Positions 1-8,445 of a DNA stretch of 64,000 bases are shown here, one piece after another (the stretch's first letter is position 1; each line of letters begins with the position of its first letter). The DNA comes from Streptomyces atratus (GTDB taxonomy: Bacteria > Actinomycetota > Actinomycetes > Streptomycetales > Streptomycetaceae), in NCBI RefSeq assembly GCF_014648655.1, contig NZ_BMRN01000014.1:62001-126000 (forward strand), in the 5' to 3' direction. A program made the translations under genes and the position numbers. Under the pieces are notes generated by a model, which did not search any database, had not been told where the DNA came from, and saw only the letters and a list, made by a program, of their open reading frames with translations.

Positions 1-432
1 GCACTCCTTCACGGTGAACGCGAAGCGGTCCATGATGCGGGTGCCCCGGTACTGCGCACCGTCCTTCGGCGCGGCATCCTTCCCCAGTCTCAGGTACCAG
101 TCCGCGTCGGCGAAGGGGTCGGCGTCCGTGTTCAGTACGTCCCCGACGACGGACAACGCGGGGCGCTCGTCGACGGTGAGCGCGCAACGGAGACTGCCGG
201 GGGCAACCCCGGAATCCCGCTCCGCGAGCTTCTCTCCGTCCGGCAGCAGCGGTTCCAGCGTCTCCCCGCCGACGTCGACACCGCAGAGCCGGTCCGGCAC
301 GGAGTAGCCACGCCCCCCGCCGTCGTCACCACTGCTACAGGCCGACACGGCCAGCAGCGCGGCGCACAGGCCGGCAGCGGCCGCATGGCGGGTGAAGAGT
401 CGTGTACGACGACTGCCTGTCGCAATGTTCAC
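1..432 (-). CDS. Putative lipoprotein of WXG cassette 1 (C-terminus cut by window edge)
   Basis: The frame opens with a GTG at 432 whose last two bases form part of the TGA of the preceding 695-aa gene (GTGA overlap), so translational coupling is likely. The first 40 residues have Arg residues, a hydrophobic stretch and the lipobox V-S-A-C, followed by a Ser/Gly/Asp linker, which predicts a membrane-anchored lipoprotein. Beyond this the protein has a few Cys residues (in RLCG and LRCALTV) and runs off the left end of the window. The same position in the other cassettes is taken by another lipoprotein or a membrane-anchored protein, so an accessory role on the outer face of the membrane is inferred. 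No named family recognised. Confidence 0.72.
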   Translation of the reverse strand, partial: MNIATGSRRTRLFTRHAAAAGLCAALLAVSACSSGDDGGGRGYSVPDRLCGVDVGGETLEPLLPDGEKLAERDSGVAPGSLRCALTVDERPALSVVGDVLNTDADPFADADWYLRLGKDAAPKDGAQYRGTRIMDRFAFTVKEC

Positions 433-2516
433 TGGTCCCCCAAAAGACCCTTGGCCCGGTCGTTGCCGTCGAAGGCCGCACCGTTGATGTCGTCCGTCGC
501 GGTGTACACGCTGCGGCCGCTGTCCGGGTTCTTGGCCTCCCACTGACGGGCGAGCTCCGCGAGCTGCTGCTCACGCTGCCCGAACGTCTTCGAGTTGGTC
601 TCCTGGATCTCGCCGTCGATACGGTCCTGCTCCTCCAGCTGCCAGCGATAGGCGAGAGCGTCCACGCCGCGCTGGACAGCATCGCCGGCCACCGGAATGA
701 AGTTCGCCGCACCGCCGAAGCCGTGGTACAGCCACTTCGCGTTCCAGGAGGGGTCCTCCTTGTCGGTCTTCAGCGCCTGATAACGCGCCTCCTCCAGGAA
801 GCCGGTGGTGTGACCGGCTCGCAGCAGCGTCTCTCTGGGGTCCTTGGGGTGATCGTTGTTGATGTCCTGGACCATCTCCTTGTTCAGCGCCTCGTTGAGG
901 ATTCCGTACGCATTCTGATCACGCGACACCTGCTTGGCGACCGCGATCAGGTCGTGGCGGTCCAGGAGCTTCGGATCATTCGGGTCGTCGGCCAGCGCAC
1001 TCGCGGAGTAGTGCACTTCATCCGAGTGATTGCCCAGCACGATGGCCATGTCGTCGCGCATCTCGGACGGGAAGTCGTCCCCCGCCTCCGCGATGTACTT
1101 GAGTGACCGCTCCAGTACTTCCCGGTGTTGCGGACCATGCGCCGCCAGCGGGGCATCGGGGTCGTTCGGATTCATTCCGGTGGCCGCAGCGAGCAGGGCC
1201 TTGCCCGTGGCATCATTCGCCTGGTTCGAGTCGCCGTGGTTCAGCGGGGTGTCGTCGAACACATCACGCTTGCCCGAGAGTAGATACTGGGCGTTGTCGT
1301 TGGGTTCCGTCGTGTTGAAGAAGTCCGTTGCCGCGTCGGGGCTGTTGGACAGCGCCTTCATGAAGCCCGTCATCGGATCCCGTCCGAATTCCTCGCCCAT
1401 GAAATTGAGTTTGCCCGGTCCACCCATCCCGTCGTTCCAGTAGTGGGACGGCAGCTTCATCTTCTTCTCGGTGGCCACCAGCGCATTTCCGTAGTCGTTG
1501 AGGAACTTGTCGTCGTAGTCCCCGACCCGCATGAAATTGCTCATGATCTGGAAACCGTAGACGCGGGAGCCCCGGGTCTGGATCTGCTCGTCCCCGAGCT
1601 TCACCATGTCGCGTTCCCAGGTCTGCATCGCGGGGCTGTCGGACTGCGTCGCCCCCGCAAGGACCAGGCTGAAGTTCTTCTGCATCTCCGCCATGTCGCC
1701 ACGGCGGGACCGCATCAGATCTCCCCCGTCACTGACGTCGGCCAGATCCGCCCAGAAGTCGAGCGTTCCGCGCGCACCGAGCGTGGTGGCGAACTTCTCC
1801 TGGAAGAGCGGGTTGTCCTTGTACCGTGCCAGCGCCTGGTTGAACCTGTCGAACTCCTCGGGGGACATGTCGTCCCCCTTCTGCTTGACGAGACGCGCCA
1901 CGTCCTCGGCCGACTTGATCGCCTCCGCCGCGTCCTTCTGCTCCTCACCCAGGTTCTCGTACTCGGGCGCGTTGAAGTCGGGGCGGTCCGTGACGTTGGC
2001 TTCGAGGGCCCGCTTGAAGGATTCGTCGGTTTCCCTGCACTTGTCGACGATCTGGTCGATCTTCTTCTGCCAGGCTTCGACAGCGGACCGCTGCTTCCGC
2101 AGTGCTTCCGGGTAGTCCGGGTCATGGCGGGCACCGGCGTCATCCTCCAGTGGATGCCGTGCCGTCACCTTCCCTTTGGCATCGACATGGATGCCGGCCC
2201 CCGGGGCCTCGTCGTCGCGGATGCGCACAAGGTCGTCCTTGGCCTGCTTGATAGCCGTATGCGCGTCCTCAAGAATGACCTTGACGCCCTTGGCCTCGGC
2301 AGCAGCGTCCTTGAACTCTTTCGCGGTCTTACCGATGAACGCCTTTGTCACCCCTGCATTGACGCCTTCCCACTCGGCCTTGTCGGCCTTGGCCTTCATG
2401 CCGTCAAAGGCATCCCCTGCCAGCCGATCCAGCTGGGTGACCATGTCCGACCATGCGTCTGCCGCTGTCTTGAGTGCGGTGACAGGTGCATCGACGATGT
2501 CCTCGAACTTCAGCAT
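429..2516 (-). CDS. Large WXG100-domain protein, cassette 1 (DUF6571-like, function unknown)
   Basis: A 695-aa soluble protein. Residues 1-100 form a WXG100-like helical hairpin with the turn W49-E-G51. Then come a conserved 'DxKGKV' strand and a long helical body with the motifs LGARGTLDFW and DPMTGFMKALSNSPDAATDFF-like (DPM.G..KAL..NP.AAT.FF). Near the C-terminus is a hydrophobic IPVAGDAVQRGVDA segment. The 758-, 756- and 743-aa proteins in this window share all of these, so they are paralogs. From memory the family resembles the uncharacterised Streptomyces DUF6571 proteins; that name is not verified. An ATG start follows GGGGAAC, 16 nt after the partner gene. The WXG fold suggests export by, or association with, type VII secretion; no catalytic motif is visible. 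Confidence 0.8.
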   Translation of the reverse strand: MLKFEDIVDAPVTALKTAADAWSDMVTQLDRLAGDAFDGMKAKADKAEWEGVNAGVTKAFIGKTAKEFKDAAAEAKGVKVILEDAHTAIKQAKDDLVRIRDDEAPGAGIHVDAKGKVTARHPLEDDAGARHDPDYPEALRKQRSAVEAWQKKIDQIVDKCRETDESFKRALEANVTDRPDFNAPEYENLGEEQKDAAEAIKSAEDVARLVKQKGDDMSPEEFDRFNQALARYKDNPLFQEKFATTLGARGTLDFWADLADVSDGGDLMRSRRGDMAEMQKNFSLVLAGATQSDSPAMQTWERDMVKLGDEQIQTRGSRVYGFQIMSNFMRVGDYDDKFLNDYGNALVATEKKMKLPSHYWNDGMGGPGKLNFMGEEFGRDPMTGFMKALSNSPDAATDFFNTTEPNDNAQYLLSGKRDVFDDTPLNHGDSNQANDATGKALLAAATGMNPNDPDAPLAAHGPQHREVLERSLKYIAEAGDDFPSEMRDDMAIVLGNHSDEVHYSASALADDPNDPKLLDRHDLIAVAKQVSRDQNAYGILNEALNKEMVQDINNDHPKDPRETLLRAGHTTGFLEEARYQALKTDKEDPSWNAKWLYHGFGGAANFIPVAGDAVQRGVDALAYRWQLEEQDRIDGEIQETNSKTFGQREQQLAELARQWEAKNPDSGRSVYTATDDINGAAFDGNDRAKGLLGDQ

Positions 2517-2532
2517 GTCCGTTCCCCGTGAA

Positions 2533-2967
2533 TTACTTGAGATAGTCGTTGAGCTTGGACACGGAGATCAGATCGCCACCGATCTGCACATCGTCCTTCG
2601 CGTGGGCGGATTTCGTGTAGTTGAGATGGTTCGAGATCTGTGAACAGGCGTCGATCAGGGTATGCAGGTGCGTGTTCCACCGGTCGTGGACCTTCAGAAC
2701 TGCCGATCCGCTCTCGAAGCTGCCATTGGTGAGCGCGATCGCCGCATCGAACGTCGAAGGCCGGGCCTGGTCCCCGTCCTTGGACAGTCGCGTACGCAAG
2801 TCGTAAGCATCATGTCCGATTGCACCGAGGTCGTCCCGATTGACCGCCAGGTCCGGGGCAGCAGGCCCACCCTGCCCTCCACCGCCACCACTGGCACTAT
2901 TGAGTCGCATATCGACCCGTTGCGCCGATTCCGTCCGAAGTGCCGCCCATTCCGCGTCGAACGTCAT
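2533..2967 (-). CDS. Small EW/MRLN partner protein, cassette 1
   Basis: A 144-aa protein. The frame is open to a GTG at 2985, but the ATG at 2967 is preferred. It has GGGGA five bases upstream, and its N-terminus (MTFDAEWAALR...DMRLNSA) lines up with the partners in cassettes 3 and 4, which then come out at 145 and 143 aa. It has a Gly-rich low-complexity loop at about residues 25-40, then helices ending in a W-N-x-x-L-x-x-L-I-D segment, as in ESAT-6-like proteins. It sits 16 nt upstream of the large WXG protein, so the two probably form a pair that is co-expressed and possibly co-secreted. No WXG tripeptide is present and no function is known. Confidence 0.72.
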   Translation of the reverse strand: MTFDAEWAALRTESAQRVDMRLNSASGGGGGQGGPAAPDLAVNRDDLGAIGHDAYDLRTRLSKDGDQARPSTFDAAIALTNGSFESGSAVLKVHDRWNTHLHTLIDACSQISNHLNYTKSAHAKDDVQIGGDLISVSKLNDYLK

Positions 2968-3316
2968 GAATTTCCCCGTATCCACATCCCGAGCACCGCC
3001 GAAGCCTCAGCTCCGCATTCGTCAAGCACCCACGCTATCCACTCGAATCCGCCCGCGGGAGCAGGGGGCAGGGGCGGGGTGACTTACCGGCCCATTGGAC
3101 ATGGAGCCCTTGAACTCGAAGTCCGCCCAGTTCCCCCGTGCACGGAACGACGTGCGAGTTCCGCCGACACAACACCGACACAGAGACCCGTCGCCACCAC
3201 GGGCTTCTCTTCCGCGGCCGCCCTGGGTTCGGGTTGCCGCGGAGCGGTGCGCCAACTGGTGTGGCAGGGCGGACAGTTCGCGTCCACTGTCCGAGAGGCT
3301 CTCTACAGTGGGTGTC
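2968..3316. promoter_or_regulatory. Divergent intergenic region upstream of cassette 1
   Basis: 349 bases separate the leftward cassette 1 from the rightward 173-aa gene. It must hold the promoters of both. No repeat, tRNA or convincing small gene was seen, and I could not fix -35/-10 boxes with confidence. Confidence 0.4.
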
Positions 3317-3838
3317 ATGGCTGATCGCGCGGACCCCGGCGTCGCCCCGCAGGCCCACCCCGACCTGCCGGCGTGGCTGACCGAACGCGCCCAGAGCTTC
3401 GAGCAATGGGCCGAGGTCACCGGCACCTCCGAGACATGGGACTTCTCCCCCCAGTCCCTGGATGCGCTGGAAGACCTCATCCGCAGCCGGTGCAACAGCT
3501 ACGCGGAGAGCCTCGCAGCGCGACGCGACGCATTTCTTCAAGGGGCATGCTGGTACATCGGGGAAGTGGTCTGCCGCGCCCAGGGGGCGGTGTGGAAGTT
3601 CGAGCCGTACGCCGTGAAGGGCGCCGAACTGCCGTCCCTGTTCGGGGAGGCGGATCCGTCAGGGGTCGTCGACGACCCCTGCGTGGGGGTACCCGGAGAA
3701 GACACGGAGGAGGCCATCTATCCGATGGGCGCCGTGCACGGACTGTTCTCCACCGAAGACGAGCTGGGCAACCCCATCGCCCAACACCTCTCCGACCTGC
3801 TGGGCGACTCCGACGAGTACGACGAGGAGGAGCAGTAG
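3317..3838 (+). CDS. Hypothetical 173-aa acidic protein, possible immunity-type protein
   Basis: The ATG at 3317 is chosen because the upstream extension of the frame is Arg/Ser-rich and lacks codon bias. The protein is acidic with a Glu-rich tail (DEEEQ). It carries the pattern 'FSPQSLDALEDLI...ARRDAFLQGACWYIGEVVCRAQGAVWKF'. That pattern recalls small Streptomyces proteins with a YLG/YIG-EVV-W core (DUF6278-like), some of which sit near toxin or secretion genes. The assignment is tentative. It is divergent from cassette 1. An immunity or chaperone role for the neighbouring WXG protein is only an inference from position and acidity. Confidence 0.6.
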   Translation: MADRADPGVAPQAHPDLPAWLTERAQSFEQWAEVTGTSETWDFSPQSLDALEDLIRSRCNSYAESLAARRDAFLQGACWYIGEVVCRAQGAVWKFEPYAVKGAELPSLFGEADPSGVVDDPCVGVPGEDTEEAIYPMGAVHGLFSTEDELGNPIAQHLSDLLGDSDEYDEEEQ

Positions 3839-3955
3839 GAGCAGGAGCAGCCGAGGTGCCACCTCGATCGTGGCCGGTGGGTCGGGTGTTCTGAGCACGG
3901 CGGAGAGTGGCTTGTCACCGGGGGTCTGCAGCCCCCCGGCAGTGTGAGCCGTCGG

Positions 3956-4717
3956 TCAGCTCAGCCGGGCATCGGCGTAGACGACCATCGCGTCGCGCAG
4001 GTAGACGGCCAGCCCGTCGGCGATCTTGTCGTAGTTCGCGCGGATCTGCGGGTCGTCAACGTAGGTCCGGCCCAGTCCCTTGTACGCAACCGCGTTCGGG
4101 GTCCAGAACCGGCAGATGCCCTGGTGGTGGGCGCCCACTTCGACCTGCACCGCAGGATCGACAACCGGGGTGCCGGTCACCATGAACTCCGCAAAACGGA
4201 TCATCTGCGCCGTCACCTCACGCTGCCACTGCTCCTGGTCCTCGGCGGTCATCGTCTCGATGGCCTGTCGGGACTCCTCCCACGCCTTCGGCCATCGCTC
4301 GCGCACCTCGGCCTCAGCAGGGGAGTGCTCGAATCCCTCGAACAGGTTCTCCGGCCTGTTGATCTTTTCCATGTCGTTGTTGTCCTTGCCTTCCTCCAGT
4401 TCGGCGATGGTCCGCTCAACCGTGCGGACGAGCGTCTCCAGTCGGTCATGCTCCCTGAGCAGCCGCCGGTGGTGCTCGCGCAGCACGGCCACCTGGTCGG
4501 CCTGACTGTCCAGAACCGCCTGGATCTCGCGCAGCCCCAGGTCCAACTCCCGCATCAGCAGGATCTGCTGCAGCCGCAGCAGATCGGCCTCTTCGTAGTT
4601 GCGGTGCCCATTACTTCCGATCCACGCAGGCGGCAGCAGACCGATCTCGTCGTAATGCCGCAGCGTCCGGGACGTCACCCCGGACATCCGGGCCACATCC
4701 GCGATCGACCAGGCCAT
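3956..4717 (-). CDS. TipA-family MerR regulator (HTH + TipAS-like domain)
   Basis: 253 aa, the length of TipAL. Residues 1-70 are a MerR helix-turn-helix (IADVARMSGVTSRTLRHYDE...GLLPPAW). A coiled coil of about 40 residues follows, then a globular TipAS-like domain with HHQGICRFW and a conserved C-terminal YADARL. The family activates its own promoter on binding thiopeptide or other hydrophobic drugs. The ATG at 4717 has GGGAGG upstream. A second ATG at 4372, preceded by AAGGA, would give a 138-aa product matching the drug-sequestering TipAS form. The lone Cys near residue 202 is a candidate ligand residue. The longer open frame reaching 5425 is not part of the gene. Confidence 0.9.
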   Translation of the reverse strand: MAWSIADVARMSGVTSRTLRHYDEIGLLPPAWIGSNGHRNYEEADLLRLQQILLMRELDLGLREIQAVLDSQADQVAVLREHHRRLLREHDRLETLVRTVERTIAELEEGKDNNDMEKINRPENLFEGFEHSPAEAEVRERWPKAWEESRQAIETMTAEDQEQWQREVTAQMIRFAEFMVTGTPVVDPAVQVEVGAHHQGICRFWTPNAVAYKGLGRTYVDDPQIRANYDKIADGLAVYLRDAMVVYADARLS

Positions 4718-4795
4718 TGCCGTGCCTCCCATCGCCAGGCCGGTCTCTCCGGCCACACAGACGACCGTAGAAGTTGACGCAGCGGAAACCGCAAG

Positions 4796-4935
4796 CCGGA
4801 ACCGGCGTTCGCCTCCCCGGTCGTGGTCCTGCGGGCCTCGACACGTATCGCCGCGCTGTTCACGTCCACCGACAGCACCGCCACGTCCGTGATCGACGGG
4901 AACAGCAACTCCTCCAACCGGAGAACCGTCTCGAG
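4796..4935 (-). pseudogene. ISL3-family transposase N-terminal remnant
   Basis: About 45 codons on the minus strand read VLRLEELLFPSI.DVAVLSVDV and then IRVEARRTTTGEA. This is the characteristic N-terminus of ISL3-type transposases (LEELLFP...V..V....A.R.EAR). No Zn-finger, DDE domain or inverted repeat follows. The frame instead runs into unrelated sequence upstream of the TipA-like gene. It is a short scar of an insertion sequence. Confidence 0.6.
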
Positions 4936-5040
4936 CGGCAAGCGAGCCGCCCCCGCCGCAGTCGCTGCACTGATCAGGAAGCCTTCCCAGCCCCATGCGC
5001 ATAAAGCGATGTCCACCGACCCGAATCTGCACCGGGTCCC

Positions 5041-5098
5041 CCCATACGAAAGGCGACCGCCCTGCGCGCGGCGCGGGCAGTCGCCTTCTCTCGTATGG
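5041..5098 (-). terminator. Hairpin terminator downstream of DUF1269 gene
   Basis: A long interrupted inverted repeat: arm CCATACGA at 5042-5049 pairs with TCGTATGG at 5091-5098, with further pairing of GGCGAC and GTCGCC inside. It lies immediately after the stop of the leftward DUF1269 gene. Confidence 0.7.
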
Positions 5099-5106
5099 TC
5101 CGGAGA

Positions 5107-5622
5107 TCAGGAGGCGATCGTCGTCTCTTCCTTGAGCGCTTCCTTCACCATCTCCCGCAGGTGTGTCTCGTCCTCCTTGCTGAGCGAGGTCTGCACGAGC
5201 TGACCGCCGAACTTGACGATCTCGGGGATGACCTTGTCGCGGGCGGACTTCCTGACGAGCACGAAGACGGCGGCGGCGCCGGGCCGGAGATTGGCGCTCA
5301 GCTCCTTCATGAAGTCGTCGTTGACACCGGTGTCGACGGCGGACCCTCCGGCGGCGCCGGCCGCGGCGCCCACCGCGGCACCGAGGAACGGCACGAGGAA
5401 GAGCAGCCCGATGACGCTCCCCCACAGCGCGCCGCCCGCGGCACCGTTACCCACGTGGTTGACGGCCTGATGCAGCTTGATCTTGCCGTCCTTCTCACGC
5501 CGTTCGACGACGACGACGTCCTCCAGCTCGACGAGGTGCTCGCGGTTCATGGACAGCAGCTTGTCCCGGACCCGGTCGGCGGTGGCGAGATCGTCGTAGG
5601 CGATGACGAACAGATTGCTCAT
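5107..5622 (-). CDS. DUF1269 family membrane-associated protein
   Basis: 171 aa. Starts at an ATG preceded by GAGGAGGAG. The N-terminus (SNLFVIAYDDLATADRVRDKL...LVELEDVVVVERREKDGKIKLHQ) and the central Gly/Ala-rich hydrophobic hairpin (about residues 58-95, with GGALWGSVIGLLFLVPFLGAA) are typical of DUF1269. The C-terminal half ends in a charged helix. Function is not established; relatives occur near stress genes. It stands alone between an IS remnant and the kinase debris, with its own terminator. Confidence 0.85.
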   Translation of the reverse strand: MSNLFVIAYDDLATADRVRDKLLSMNREHLVELEDVVVVERREKDGKIKLHQAVNHVGNGAAGGALWGSVIGLLFLVPFLGAAVGAAAGAAGGSAVDTGVNDDFMKELSANLRPGAAAVFVLVRKSARDKVIPEIVKFGGQLVQTSLSKEDETHLREMVKEALKEETTIAS

Positions 5623-5720
5623 GCGGCTGACTCCTCCTCGTGGTGCTTTACCGCACCAACCATAGAGGAACTGTTGTTAAATAAGACATTAGGTCCGAAT
5701 GCATCGACCCTCCAGCCGCT

Positions 5721-6153
5721 TCAGCTCTCCGCCGCGCCTACCACCCGTGCCCGGCCGAGCTCCGCGAGGGCCGTGTCGACCGTCTGCTCCACGGTCTGAC
5801 CGGTCGTGTCCAGCCAGAGCCCGATCGGCGGCGTCTCCTCCCGCAGCGCCCGGTCCAGCGACTCGACCGTCCACCCGGCCCCGTAACCGCCCTTACCCCG
5901 CCCCACCTCCCGCTCGGCAACGGCCCGCGGCGCGGACGCGAGCACGACGACGTACAACGGCCTGGTCCGCACGAGACCGACGTAGCCAGCCAGCTCTTCT
6001 CCCAGCACCACGTCCTGCACCACCGCAGTCCACCCCTCACCCACGTACGCATCGGCCGTCATCGCGGACAGCCGGTACCGGAGCCGGAGCTGCGCAGCAG
6101 CAGCCTCGTACGCCCCCCCCCCGGCACCATCCCAACCCGCCCGGACACCCTCT
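5721..6153 (-). pseudogene. Decayed P-loop kinase copy 1 (N-terminal third missing)
   Basis: The minus strand reads the C-terminal two-thirds of the intact kinase at 14899-15465 (AAAAQLRLRYRLSAMTADAY...RTRPLYVVVLA...LDTTGQTVEQTVD), about 85 percent alike by eye. The Walker A part is gone. A run of ten C at 6113-6122, where the intact gene has five, shifts the frame at the point where homology fades. At 6153 the similarity stops, and 30 bases later the tRNA-associated repeat begins. The open frame rightward of the junction is not homologous. Not expected to be functional. Confidence 0.8.
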
Positions 6154-6181
6154 TGAGCAGCGAGAACCCCGGCCCCTACGG

Positions 6182-6220
6182 TCAAACCACGACGAAGAAC
6201 ACACGGCCGTGTGCCCAAGT
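6182..6220 (+). repeat. Duplicated tRNA-upstream sequence plus first 16 nt of the tRNA
   Basis: These 39 bases match 9967-10005 with four mismatches. They include the upstream 'GAACACAC' and the first 16 bases of the tRNA-like gene (GGCCGTGTGCCCAAGT, here 6205-6220), after which similarity ends abruptly. The start codon of the 743-aa gene lies inside the tRNA-derived part. Confidence 0.8.
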
Positions 6221-8442
6221 ACGTCAGACTCGGCCCGCTCGACATCGCAGTCACCCAGTGGACCGAGATGATCGGCAAACTGGCCACCCTCCGGACCGAC
6301 GCATCGGCCATGAAGACCAAGGCCGACAAGTCCACCTGGAAGGGCGAGAACGCCACCGTCACCAAGGAGTTCGTCACCAAGACCGCCAAGGAGTTCAGCG
6401 ACGCCGTCACCGAGGCGGAGTCCGTACGCGACCTCCTCAAGGACGCCCACACCCTCCTCAAGACCGCCCATGACGACCTCAAGGACGCCTACGAGAACCC
6501 GCCGCCGGGCATCACCATCTACCCCGACGGCGTCCTCAGCCACCGCGTCCACCCCGACCGCCGGTCCAAGGACAGCACCGAACCCATCGCGACCGAAGCG
6601 CAGTTCGACGCGCTGCGCAGCAAGCTCGAAGGCATCCTGAAGCGCGCCAACGAGGCCGACGAACTCTGCGCCTGGGGCCTGCGCGCGCTGATCCGGAACC
6701 ACCCCAACGACTTCGGCAGCACCGACCTCAGCGGTGTCGCCGACGCCAAGAAGATGCGCGCCGAGGAGAAGCAGCAGGTGGAGAACGGCCGCGAGGCCGC
6801 CAAGCTCTACAGCCGGTGGGAGTACCTCGACGACAAGGAGCGCGAGCGGCTCCTCACGCTCGCCGAAGGCGGGAAGGACTCGCCGGCGTTCTCCGCCGAG
6901 CTCATGCAGAACCTCAGCTACAACGGCCGCGAGGACCAGGAGGCGGTGCTGCTGCTTGCCGGCAGCCTGGAGGGCGGCGGCCGTGACGGCCAGGTCTCCG
7001 CCACCGACGCCCGCCTCTACAAGGCCCTGTCCGGCAGCCTCGCCACCACCACCGGCCCCGACTCCCCGATCGGCTCGCCCGGCGGCGTCACCTCCGCCTG
7101 GACCGACCGGCTCATCACCACGGCCCGTGACGGCAACGGCCTGCCCGACCGGCACCCCGGGGCGCTCAAGGGCGGGGCCGCGGGCTTGAACGCCCTCACT
7201 CACCTGATGGCCGCCGACGCCGGCGACGACGCCGTGTACGACCCGAACAAGGACCCCAAGGAGAAGTCCTCGCCCTGGAAGAAGGACGAGGGCGACCCGG
7301 TCTACAGCGAGGCCTTCCTGACGCAGGTCGGCGACACCATCCGCGAGTGGGAGACGAGCAACGACGACGCCTACGACGGCGTCATGAAGAACTGGCAGGG
7401 CACGCAGGAGGACCCGATGAAGGGCCTGCTGAACGCCATGAGTCGCAACCCGTCCGCCTCCACCCACTACTTCGACCCGAACACCACGGACAACCTGAAG
7501 TACTTCATGGACGACCGGAAGTGGCCGGGCGGCGACGTCGAGAGCAAGATGCCGACGGAGACCCAGTACACCTCGGCCCGCGCCGAGTTCGGCCTCGCGC
7601 TCGAGGCCGCGGCCACCGGCCGCGTACCCGGCTCGCCGATGCACCCGGTACCCGCTCACCACGACGGCGCCGAGACCGCGATCTTCGAGCGGGTGATGGG
7701 CGAGTACACGAAGGAACTCAGGACGGACCAGGGCGCCGTCCCCGTGTCCATGCGGCTGCCAATGGCCGACATGATCGCCGACTACGGCTCCGACGTGCAC
7801 CAGATCCTCGGCAAGAAGATGGACGGGCCGACCGACTTCAACCAGCTCGAGATCGACCGCGGCGACCTCACCCGGATCATCCGCGCCACCGCCGAGGACC
7901 CCAACGCGTACAAGGCCATCCACGCCTCGCAGACCGTGGTCTCAAGTGCGGGGCTCGACCGCTTCCCCGCGGAGTCCTTCCGCAAGGGGGACGAGGAGCT
8001 GCGTGCCTGGGTCAAGCAGTCCGCTTCAGTGCTCGGGCACCTCGACGGCGTGCGTGGCGATGTCATCTACGACCTGGGGCAGGCGGAGAAGGACGCAAAC
8101 AACTGGAAGCGGATGGTCAACTACCACATCTACGGTGGGCTGCTGACTCCCATCCCGATCGTCGGCGACGGGGTCCAGCGCGCGGTGGACTGGGGTCTGA
8201 ACGAGCACGTGAACACCGACAACGCCAGGGTCGACGCCGAGACCCGCAACAACATGATCAAGCACTACGACTACGGTCAGAAGGAGATGTACGGCATGTT
8301 GCGCGGTATGGCGGACTATCGCGGGCTCACGACGAAGGAACTAGACGCGACTCCTGGCGAGTACGAGGACCACCTTCAGGCGATCGCCGAGCAGTGGTAC
8401 GGGAACGGCATGGGGGACGCGGACAAGGCGATGGGACAGTGA
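6211..8442 (+). CDS. Large WXG100-domain protein, cassette 2 (chimeric N-terminus)
   Basis: 743 aa, paralog of the 695-, 758- and 756-aa proteins. It keeps the WXG turn (W43-K-G45), the 'IYPDGVL' strand, DPMKGLLNAMSRNPSAST, NLKYFMDDRKW and the C-terminal TPIPIVGDGVQRAVDW hydrophobic motif. It has no LGxxGTLxFW. Its N-terminus is about six residues shorter than the others. The GTG start and next two codons lie inside a duplicated 5' tRNA fragment, and no Shine-Dalgarno is visible. No small EW/MRLN partner precedes it. It is the only cassette on the plus strand. The reading frame is otherwise intact, so the body is probably native, but expression is doubtful or relies on a foreign promoter. Confidence 0.75.
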   Translation: MPKYVRLGPLDIAVTQWTEMIGKLATLRTDASAMKTKADKSTWKGENATVTKEFVTKTAKEFSDAVTEAESVRDLLKDAHTLLKTAHDDLKDAYENPPPGITIYPDGVLSHRVHPDRRSKDSTEPIATEAQFDALRSKLEGILKRANEADELCAWGLRALIRNHPNDFGSTDLSGVADAKKMRAEEKQQVENGREAAKLYSRWEYLDDKERERLLTLAEGGKDSPAFSAELMQNLSYNGREDQEAVLLLAGSLEGGGRDGQVSATDARLYKALSGSLATTTGPDSPIGSPGGVTSAWTDRLITTARDGNGLPDRHPGALKGGAAGLNALTHLMAADAGDDAVYDPNKDPKEKSSPWKKDEGDPVYSEAFLTQVGDTIREWETSNDDAYDGVMKNWQGTQEDPMKGLLNAMSRNPSASTHYFDPNTTDNLKYFMDDRKWPGGDVESKMPTETQYTSARAEFGLALEAAATGRVPGSPMHPVPAHHDGAETAIFERVMGEYTKELRTDQGAVPVSMRLPMADMIADYGSDVHQILGKKMDGPTDFNQLEIDRGDLTRIIRATAEDPNAYKAIHASQTVVSSAGLDRFPAESFRKGDEELRAWVKQSASVLGHLDGVRGDVIYDLGQAEKDANNWKRMVNYHIYGGLLTPIPIVGDGVQRAVDWGLNEHVNTDNARVDAETRNNMIKHYDYGQKEMYGMLRGMADYRGLTTKELDATPGEYEDHLQAIAEQWYGNGMGDADKAMGQ

Positions 8443-8445
8443 TCG

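Noticed and set aside
402..1106. Long open frames on the plus strand opposite the 695-aa gene
   Set aside because: They are the antisense shadow of a real gene in GC-rich DNA; composition is Val/Leu/Arg-heavy with no family resemblance.
3956..5425. A single 489-aa fused protein on the minus strand
   Set aside because: Family homology and a ribosome site start at 4717. The upstream part crosses an ISL3 remnant, a terminator and the end of the DUF1269 gene.
6037..7923. 628-aa minus-strand frame opposite cassette 2
   Set aside because: Gly/Val/Arg-rich antisense shadow; the plus strand carries all family motifs.
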